Assembly: GCA_034421515.1 (NCBI GenBank)
Contig: DAOUKH010000009.1
Coordinates: 10,106 to 74,105, forward strand
Direction: 5' to 3'
Origin: DAOUKH01 sp034421515
GTDB taxonomy: Bacteria; Chloroflexota; Dehalococcoidia; SHYB01
DNA length: 64,000 nucleotides
Of the stretch, positions 58,919 to 64,000 are shown one piece after another (within the stretch, counting starts at the first letter, position 1; each line of letters begins with the position of its first letter). The position numbers were made by a program, and so were the translations under genes. A model generated the notes under the pieces. That model made no database searches. It was not told the origin of the DNA and saw only the letters and a program-made list of their open reading frames with translations.

Positions 58919-59796
58919 GGGTGGCGTTCGAGCTTCTTGATGGCGGCGATGGCGTCGCGGGCGGCCTCGTAGTCCCGCCTCCCACCCTTCAGGATGGGGG
59001 GCACGACGTAGAAGGCATCGGCGCCCGCGTCTCGCAGCGCTCCGGCGACCTCGACCGCGGCGTCGGCCGGGGGGCGGCCTTGGGCGATCTCGTCCACCAA
59101 GCGCGGCGGCGGGTCGCCGAAAACCAGGCCATCCCGCGTCAGCAATTGCACTCCCCAGAATACCGGAAGGGCGAAGGGCGCGCCCGCGAGCGTCTCGTAG
59201 CGGGCGAGGAAGTCGCGGCGCGGCGCGGGGTCGTAGGTCGGCTGGGCGAGGATGAACTCGGCGCCGGCGTCGACCTTCCGTTGGGCCAGCGCGGCCTCCG
59301 ACTCGACGCCCTTGCTGAGGTCGATGGCGGCACCCGCGCAGAGTGCGGTCGGCGCGGCAAGCTTCAGCCCTTTGAAGTCGCGGCCTTCGTTCATGGCGCG
59401 GATGTCGGCCAGCAGGCCGGTTGGGGCGACGTCGCGGACGGGCCGAGTCCGGGTCAAGTCCTTGGCGGAGAAGTCGTCGCCGGAGAGGACGAGGACGTTG
59501 TCGAGGCCGAGGGCCTGCGCACCGAGCAGGTGCATCTGGAGGGCGAGGCGGTTCATGTCGCGGGTGGCGATGCTGAAGATGGCGTCGATGCCGGCGACGC
59601 GCCGGACCGAGGAGGCGGCGGCCACGGGGTCCATACGCGCCGAGCGGCCGGGGCTGTAGGCGGCGCAAACGAAGTCGGCCTCGATGCCGGCGAGGGCATC
59701 GGCGAAGGAGGGGTCGCCAGAGCGGGGTGGGGAGCAGTCCATGGCGATGAGTGGGCGGACGCCTCTTTGCGCGTAGGCGGTGGTTACGGTTGCCAT
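58915..59796 (-). CDS. MetF-like methylenetetrahydrofolate reductase homologue
   Basis: 293-residue protein with the TIM-barrel pattern of MetF but strongly diverged. Corresponding segments are RPLIAMDCSPPRSGDPS (in place of SFEFFPP), SSVRRVAGIDAIFSIATRDMNRLALQMHLLGAQALGLDNVLVLSGDDF (in place of AHLTC...LRGD), GVESEAALAQRKVDAGAEFILAQPTYD, and LPVFWGVQLLTRDGLVFG. It lies in a four-base overlap before metF. It may be a partner subunit, or work on another C1 carrier; I cannot decide. The length matches the family. Confidence 0.75.
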   Translation of the reverse strand: MATVTTAYAQRGVRPLIAMDCSPPRSGDPSFADALAGIEADFVCAAYSPGRSARMDPVAAASSVRRVAGIDAIFSIATRDMNRLALQMHLLGAQALGLDNVLVLSGDDFSAKDLTRTRPVRDVAPTGLLADIRAMNEGRDFKGLKLAAPTALCAGAAIDLSKGVESEAALAQRKVDAGAEFILAQPTYDPAPRRDFLARYETLAGAPFALPVFWGVQLLTRDGLVFGDPPPRLVDEIAQGRPPADAAVEVAGALRDAGADAFYVVPPILKGGRRDYEAARDAIAAIKKLERHP

Positions 59797-59853
59797 TCGG
59801 CCGTTATCTCCTATTCGGCGGCCTGCCGCTGTCGTCCAACTGAAGGGATTAGG

Positions 59854-59862
59854 ATTCTACCA
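59854..59862 (-). promoter_or_regulatory. Extended -10 promoter of the metF pair
   Basis: TGG plus TAGAAT on the minus strand, 58 bases before the ATG at 59796. Confidence 0.4.
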
Positions 59863-59920
59863 TCGGGGGGTGGTGTGCTAGGGAGGCGCGGGCGTCGATG
59901 GGCGTTGGCGGTTGACGGGG

Positions 59921-60030
59921 GCCCCTCATCTCGATCTTCTCCCCTTGGGAGAAGAGGTAAGAGCGCGCCACCGCCGCGCCGGGTGAGTACCCCCTCCCAC
60001 AGTCCCTCCCATAGAGGGAGGGAGGTCTAA
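59921..60030. repeat. Composite interspersed repeat (type A then type B)
   Basis: CTTCTCCC-CTT-GGGAGAAG (59936-59954) is a perfect eight-pair hairpin. The second element, CCCTCCC...GAGGGAGGGAGG, spans about 59991-60025. The order and spacing match 41590-41690. The 297-base gap 59797-60093 holds this, two promoter motifs and nothing else that I can support. Confidence 0.6.
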
Positions 60031-60051
60031 GGAGTTTCCCCCGGAGGGGCG

Positions 60052-60060
60052 TGCTATACT
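60052..60060 (+). promoter_or_regulatory. Extended -10 promoter of the cysteine hydrolase gene
   Basis: TGC plus TATACT, 33 bases before the TTG at 60094. It is identical to the motifs at 135 and 4936. Confidence 0.45.
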
Positions 60061-60093
60061 TCGCCACTCCCTGCAGGGGGGTGGAGGAGCGGC

Positions 60094-60624
60094 TTGGCGG
60101 ACGTAGTGATCGTGGTGGACATGCTGCGGGGCTTTCTCGAAGAGGGGTACCCGCTTTCCTGTGGCGAGGGGGCGCGCCGGGTGATCGATCCGATTGGTGA
60201 GCTTATCGAGCGGCGGCTCGGCGTGGGGGAGACCGTCCTGTTTACCTGCGACGCGCACGAGGCGGCGGACCCGGAGATCGCCCTCGGCGTCTTTCCGGCG
60301 CACTGCATGAAGGGTTCCATAGAGGCGGAGATCGTGCCCGAGTTGGGAGAGCTTGTGCCCAAGGGCGAAGTGTTCGAGAAGCACGCCTACAGCGGCTTCA
60401 CGAACCCGGCTTTCGAGGCCCGCGTCCGCGCGCTGGCCCCTGAGCGGCTGACGATTGTGGGGGTGTGCACCGACGTCTGCGTGCTGCACACGGCGGCGGA
60501 CGCGTTCTACCGCGGCTATCGGATCGAGACGCCGGAGGCCTGCGTGGCGAGCTTCACCGAGGAGAACCATGCCTTCGGGCTGAAGCACCTGCGGGAGAGC
60601 CTGGGCGCCCGCGAGCCTGCGTAG
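60094..60624 (+). CDS. Isochorismatase-family cysteine hydrolase
   Basis: 176-residue hydrolase of the isochorismatase/nicotinamidase fold. The catalytic Asp is in VIVVDMLRGFLEEG (residue about 8). CDAHEAADPE and FPAHCMKGSIEAEIVPEL carry metal-site and substrate-site residues. The catalytic Lys is in FEKHAYSGF, and the Cys in VGVCTDVCVLHTAADAFYRGY (about 127). The pattern, including HCM.GS and KHAYSGF, is close to nicotinamidases, so a role in NAD salvage is possible but not proven. The start is TTG 60094 behind GGAGGAG. Confidence 0.85.
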   Translation: MADVVIVVDMLRGFLEEGYPLSCGEGARRVIDPIGELIERRLGVGETVLFTCDAHEAADPEIALGVFPAHCMKGSIEAEIVPELGELVPKGEVFEKHAYSGFTNPAFEARVRALAPERLTIVGVCTDVCVLHTAADAFYRGYRIETPEACVASFTEENHAFGLKHLRESLGAREPA

Positions 60625-60636
60625 CGGGGGGAGAGC

Positions 60637-60825
60637 ATGGACCAGGAACCGCAGAGGCCGAGGCGGTCGCTGCCGACGTTCAAGCGGCTGGCGTTTGAGT
60701 ACGTCGTCATGTTGGCGGTGGTCCTGCTCGCCGTTGTGCTCACCGGAAACCTTATCGTCGCCATCGTGGCTGCGTTGATCGCGATGATCGGGCTGCGCAT
60801 GACGCGGCCGCCGCGGACGGACTGA
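60637..60825 (+). CDS. Small membrane protein
   Basis: 62-residue protein. A basic, Pro-rich head (residues 1-16) is followed by two hydrophobic segments (about 22-36 and 40-54) in FEYVVMLAVVLLAVVLTGNLIVAIVAALIAMIGLRMTRPP. It ends in a short basic tail. It begins 13 bases after the cysteine hydrolase gene and has an ATG near a GGGGAGAG ribosome-binding region. Two membrane spans and position support a real gene. Function unknown. Confidence 0.6.
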   Translation: MDQEPQRPRRSLPTFKRLAFEYVVMLAVVLLAVVLTGNLIVAIVAALIAMIGLRMTRPPRTD

Positions 60826-60847
60826 CCGCCGCCAGCCGGTCGGTTAC

Positions 60848-61480
60848 CTACCACCCGGTCGGCGTGTCCCAACAGTCGATCGCGCTGACCTCGCCCAGGG
60901 GCTTGCGCGTCGTGGGCCCGAACCTGCCGCGGGGATAGCCCAGAGGAATGCAGTAGACGACCTGCGCCTTATCGGGTATGCCGAAGAGGGCGTGCACCCG
61001 TTCCTCCACGGTGGGGTGCAGGGTGGTGATGGTCCCGCCGATGCCGAGGGCCCGGGCGGCGAGCAGCAGGTTCTGGGCCGCCGGGATCACGGACTCCGCG
61101 GCGGCGTGGCCGCGTGCCGCAGCACAGACGAGCACCATGACCGGCGAGCCGCCGATCTCGTCGGCGAGCCGCATCGCGGCGCGGCGAGTCGGGGTGTCGG
61201 GCAGGTCCTCCGGCCCCATGATGCCTTCGTCACGGCGCTTGGCCCACCAAGCTTCCCGGTAGAGCACGCCGAGCTTGGTCCTCAGCGCGGGGTCTCGCAC
61301 GACGAGGAAGCGCCAGGGCTGGGTATTGCCGCCGTTTGGGGCCCTGATCGCCGCCTCAAGGACGGCGCGCAGGTCTTCGTCGGGAATCGGGTCCGGCTTC
61401 AGGCGGCGTATCGCCCGGAGGGTGAAAATCGCTTCGCCCAGCGGCATGTTCAGCCTGTCGGCGGTGCTCGTCGTGTCCAT
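60848..61480 (-). CDS. Nitroreductase family protein
   Basis: 210-residue FMN-dependent nitroreductase. It shows EAIFTLRAIRRLKPDPIPDEDLRAVLEAAIRAPNGGNTQPWRFLVVRD (residues 15-63), where R-x-x-R and NTQPW contact FMN. ESVIPAAQNLLLAARALGIGG and IPLGYPRGRFGPTTRKPL complete the fold. It probably reduces a nitro, quinone or related group with NAD(P)H; one group of the family instead breaks down flavin. The ATG at 61480 fits; a longer in-frame stretch upstream lacks family match. It diverges from the SDR reading frame at 61532. Confidence 0.88.
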   Translation of the reverse strand: MDTTSTADRLNMPLGEAIFTLRAIRRLKPDPIPDEDLRAVLEAAIRAPNGGNTQPWRFLVVRDPALRTKLGVLYREAWWAKRRDEGIMGPEDLPDTPTRRAAMRLADEIGGSPVMVLVCAAARGHAAAESVIPAAQNLLLAARALGIGGTITTLHPTVEERVHALFGIPDKAQVVYCIPLGYPRGRFGPTTRKPLGEVSAIDCWDTPTGW

Positions 61481-61511
61481 TGGCGCTCCCCGTTGCCGCT
61501 CTGAAGGCGCC

Positions 61512-61517
61512 ATTGTA
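61512..61517 (-). promoter_or_regulatory. -10 element of the nitroreductase gene
   Basis: TACAAT on the minus strand, 32 bases before the ATG at 61480. The 51-base gap also has to serve the divergent SDR. Confidence 0.35.
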
Positions 61518-61531
61518 CACTCGCCGCCGCC

Positions 61532-64000
61532 ATGCCTGATTCCCTTCTCGATCTCACGGGCCGCGTCGCCATCGTCACCGGCGGTGGGACGGGCATCGGG
61601 CGCGCCATCGCCCACGTCTTCGCCGACCACGGCGCGCGCGTGGTGCTGGCGAGCCGCAAGATCGAAAACCTGGAGCGGGTGGCGTCGGAGCTGCAAGAGG
61701 CGGGGCATGGCGCGCTCGTCGTGCCGACTGATGTGCGTGAGCGCGACGCCGTCGAGGCGATGGTGGAGCGGACGGCCGAGGCCTACGGGCGAGTCGACGT
61801 GCTGGTGAACAACGCGGGCGGCAACCATCGGGTCGCCGCGGCCGAGGTCACCGACTCGATTTGGGACCGCATGGTGAACCTGAACCTGCGGGGGCCGTTC
61901 CTCTGCTCGCAGGCGGTCTTCCCCGTGATGTCGAAGCAGAGCGGCGGCGTCATCGTCAACATTTCTTCGGAGGCGGCGAACTCCGGGGCGCGGGAGTTCA
62001 TGCCGTACGGCTCGGCGAAGGCCGGTCTGCAGCAGATGACGCGCATGCTTGCCGCGGAGTGGGCCGAGCACGGCATCCGGGTGAACTGCGTGGCCGCGGG
62101 GCTCACCAAGACCGAGGGCTTCATTCGGGGGCGTGTACTCGCGGGGCTCGACCCGGACGCTCACGTCGGGAGCGACGAGAAGCTGTCGGAGACGGCGGAG
62201 AGCTTCACAGTGACCCTGGGGGCGATCACCTCCACACTCTCCTCCCAGCTCTCCCTGAAGAACGGGGCGAGCGCCGCCACCGCAACCATTTCCGAGAGCG
62301 ATCCGATCACCATCTCCATCAGCGGCCCGTCGACGGTGGACGAGGGGGACGCCACCACCAACTATACTGTCTCCCTGTCGCCCTCCGGCGTGACGCCGAC
62401 ATCCGACCTGACCGTCTCCTACGCCACCTCCAACGGAACGGCCACCGCCGGCTCCGACTACACAGCGAAGGCGGGCACCCTCACCTTCACCAACGCGGCG
62501 GCGGGGTCGCAGACCTTCACGGTGCAGACGAGGCAAGACACGATCGACGAGTCTGGGGAGACCTTCACGGTGACGATCTCGAGCCCCTCCGGCGGCGGCG
62601 GGCCCACGCCCACGCTGGGAACGAGCTCCTCGGTGACGACGACGATCACGGACGACGACGAGGTCTCTGACATCTCCTTGAGCGTCAGCCCCAACAGCCT
62701 GAGGGAGGACGATGAGGCGACGTCGGTGACGGTGACCGCGACCCTGAACGGCGCCACCCTGCCCGGCGCGACGGTCGTGACCATCAGCGCCCTCGGCGGC
62801 TCCGCCACCAAGGACACCGACTACACGGTGACCACCTCCCTGGCCAGCGTTACCATCCCGGCGAACGCCTCAAATGGGACGGGGACGCTGACCCTCGACC
62901 CGACGAACGACGACATCGTGGAGGGAAGCGAGACCATCACCGTCTCCGGAACGGCGACGGATCTGACGGTCAGTTCGGCCGAAATCACGCTGACGGACCA
63001 CTCGCAAAGCCAGCAACTGGACGGGGCGACGCTGAGCATATCCGGCCCCGTGTCGAGCGTCTCGGAGGGTGCTGACGCGGTCTTCACCGTCACGCTGTCC
63101 AAGCAGGTAGCTGCAGAGGTGCAGGTGGCGTGGAGCGCGCCTCTAGGAACCGACGCCGCCGTGGCCGCGGACCTAGGGACGACCTCGGGGACGGTGACCT
63201 TCGCGGCGAACTCGCCGGCCGGGGCGACGCAGACCATCACGATCGCGGCGACGGACGATGTGCTATCCGAGCCGGCCGAGGGCTTCACGGTGACGCTGGG
63301 GACGATCACCTCGACGCTGTCGTCGCAGCTGTCGGTAGACACGTCTGCCGGGAGCGCCACGGCGACGATCGCGGAGAGCGACCCGATCACCATCAGCATC
63401 AGCGGCCCGGCGACGGTGGACGAGGGCGACGTGACGACGGCCTACACAGTGTCGCTGTCGCCGTCGGGCGTCACACCGACTGAAGACCTGACCGTCTTCT
63501 ACACCACCGCCAACGGCACCGCCACGGCAGGGTCGGACTACACGGCCAAGGCGGGCACCCTCACCTTCACCGGGACGGCGGCGGGAGCCCAGACCTTCAC
63601 CGTGAGCACCACCGAGGACACCGTCGACGAGGGAACGGGCGAGAGCTTCACCGTGAGCATCTCGAGCCCCTCCGGCGGCGGCGGGCCCACGCCCACGCTG
63701 GGCACGAGTTCCATCACTACGACGATCGCCGACGACGATACGAATGGGAACCCGCCACCGCCGCCTCCGCCGGGGCCGCCACCGCCGCCTCCACCGGCGC
63801 CGACGCCCACACCCGCGCCGCCGACGACGCCCACGCCTGAGCCGCCGGCGACGCCCACACCCACACCGACGGCGACGCCCACGCCGCCGGGGACGTCCAC
63901 ACCCGAGCCGCCGGGGACATCCACACCCGAGCCGCCGGGGACATCCACGCCCGAGCCGCCGGGGACGCCCACACCTGAGCCGCCGGGGACGCCCACGTCC
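61532..64000 (+). CDS. SDR fused in frame to Calx-beta repeats (chimeric, runs off the window)
   Basis: Open frame of 823 codons without a stop to the window end. Residues 1-213 are an SDR: VTGGGTGIGRAIAHVFA, NNAGGNHR, NISSEAANSGAREFMPYGSAKAGLQQMTRML, and CVAAGLTKTEGFIRG. The SDR then stops at GLDPDAHVG, before the C-terminal Rossmann parts. Residue 214 on (SDEKLSETAESFTVTLG) is the tail half of a Calx-beta domain, followed by complete Calx-beta units (ISISGPSTVDEGD..., ISLSVSPNSLRED..., LSISGPVSSVSEGAD..., ISISGPATVDEGD...), then a Pro-rich stretch and EPPGTSTP repeats. Both parts are truncated at the join. The SDR half has no signal peptide, while Calx-beta domains are normally extracellular. 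Real fusion or assembly chimera cannot be decided here. Confidence 0.7.
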   Translation, partial: MPDSLLDLTGRVAIVTGGGTGIGRAIAHVFADHGARVVLASRKIENLERVASELQEAGHGALVVPTDVRERDAVEAMVERTAEAYGRVDVLVNNAGGNHRVAAAEVTDSIWDRMVNLNLRGPFLCSQAVFPVMSKQSGGVIVNISSEAANSGAREFMPYGSAKAGLQQMTRMLAAEWAEHGIRVNCVAAGLTKTEGFIRGRVLAGLDPDAHVGSDEKLSETAESFTVTLGAITSTLSSQLSLKNGASAATATISESDPITISISGPSTVDEGDATTNYTVSLSPSGVTPTSDLTVSYATSNGTATAGSDYTAKAGTLTFTNAAAGSQTFTVQTRQDTIDESGETFTVTISSPSGGGGPTPTLGTSSSVTTTITDDDEVSDISLSVSPNSLREDDEATSVTVTATLNGATLPGATVVTISALGGSATKDTDYTVTTSLASVTIPANASNGTGTLTLDPTNDDIVEGSETITVSGTATDLTVSSAEITLTDHSQSQQLDGATLSISGPVSSVSEGADAVFTVTLSKQVAAEVQVAWSAPLGTDAAVAADLGTTSGTVTFAANSPAGATQTITIAATDDVLSEPAEGFTVTLGTITSTLSSQLSVDTSAGSATATIAESDPITISISGPATVDEGDVTTAYTVSLSPSGVTPTEDLTVFYTTANGTATAGSDYTAKAGTLTFTGTAAGAQTFTVSTTEDTVDEGTGESFTVSISSPSGGGGPTPTLGTSSITTTIADDDTNGNPPPPPPPGPPPPPPPAPTPTPAPPTTPTPEPPATPTPTPTATPTPPGTSTPEPPGTSTPEPPGTSTPEPPGTPTPEPPGTPTS
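63884..64000 (+). repeat. Tandem 24-bp repeat encoding EPPGTSTP-like units
   Basis: Nearly five copies of a 24-base unit (differences only at a few third positions) encode Glu-Pro-Pro-Gly-Thr-Ser/Pro-Thr-Pro. They form the surface-type linker at the end of the chimeric frame and continue to the last base of the window. Confidence 0.85.

Noticed and set aside
1..64000. tRNA or rRNA genes
   Set aside because: I saw no cloverleaf-like or rRNA-like segment between genes. Nearly all gaps are short, and the longer ones are explained by promoters and repeats. A dedicated tRNA scan would settle this.

Overview
This window is GC-rich, tightly packed bacterial DNA with about 60 protein genes on both strands, many overlapping by 4 bp. 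I saw no rRNA or tRNA gene. The gene mix suggests a Chloroflexota bacterium of the SAR202 / Dehalococcoidia-related kind. It holds four Amidohydro_2 proteins, four acyl-CoA dehydrogenases, two luciferase-like flavin monooxygenases, several SDRs, a family III CoA-transferase, and secreted lipoproteins with long Thr-Pro linkers. This placement is inferred from content; no marker gene could be searched.

Layout. 1-6135: a catabolic block (flavin monooxygenase, an acyl-CoA dehydrogenase pair, two amidohydrolases). 6212-9557: an operon for YceD, ribosomal protein L32, FabD, FabG, NusB and ACP, behind a good sigma-70 promoter and an AT-rich inverted repeat. 9570-20565: housekeeping genes (MazG, a UbiA-type prenyltransferase, TlyA, HisS, RF1, PrmC, RsmI and a Tat translocase split into tatA and a facing tatB-tatC pair). 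20692-27063: an HxlR regulator, a radical-SAM-like protein without its cluster motif, two lipoproteins, a VOC protein, and grpE and hrcA. 27284-41542: a large secreted protein, a degenerate metallo-beta-lactamase-fold protein, more catabolic genes (amidohydrolases, a second acyl-CoA dehydrogenase pair with an SDR, an aldo/keto reductase, a crotonase) and a Fic protein behind an AT-rich repeat array. 41697-46550: a pyrimidine operon (pyrR-pyrB-pyrC-carA plus a uracil-DNA glycosylase) with a readable PyrR attenuator. 46584-61480: a CoA-transferase, AIM24, SDRs, two surface lipoproteins with inactivated peptidase-like domains, a Nudix hydrolase, a second flavin monooxygenase, a TPP enzyme, two overlapping MetF-type genes, a cysteine hydrolase and a nitroreductase. 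61532-64000: a reading frame that starts as an SDR and continues in frame into Calx-beta repeats. Both parts are cut at the join, so it is a recombination product or an assembly chimera.

How it fits together. The catabolic genes look like modules for activating, oxidising and cleaving diverse organic acids: CoA-transferase, paired dehydrogenases, crotonase, SDR, and amidohydrolases of the decarboxylase/hydrolase type. The most unusual theme is pseudoenzymes. Four proteins keep a recognisable enzyme fold but have lost the catalytic or metal-binding residues (21415-22974, 30568-31182, 50182-52578, 54380-56326). Two of these are Thr-Pro-linker lipoproteins predicted to sit on the cell surface.
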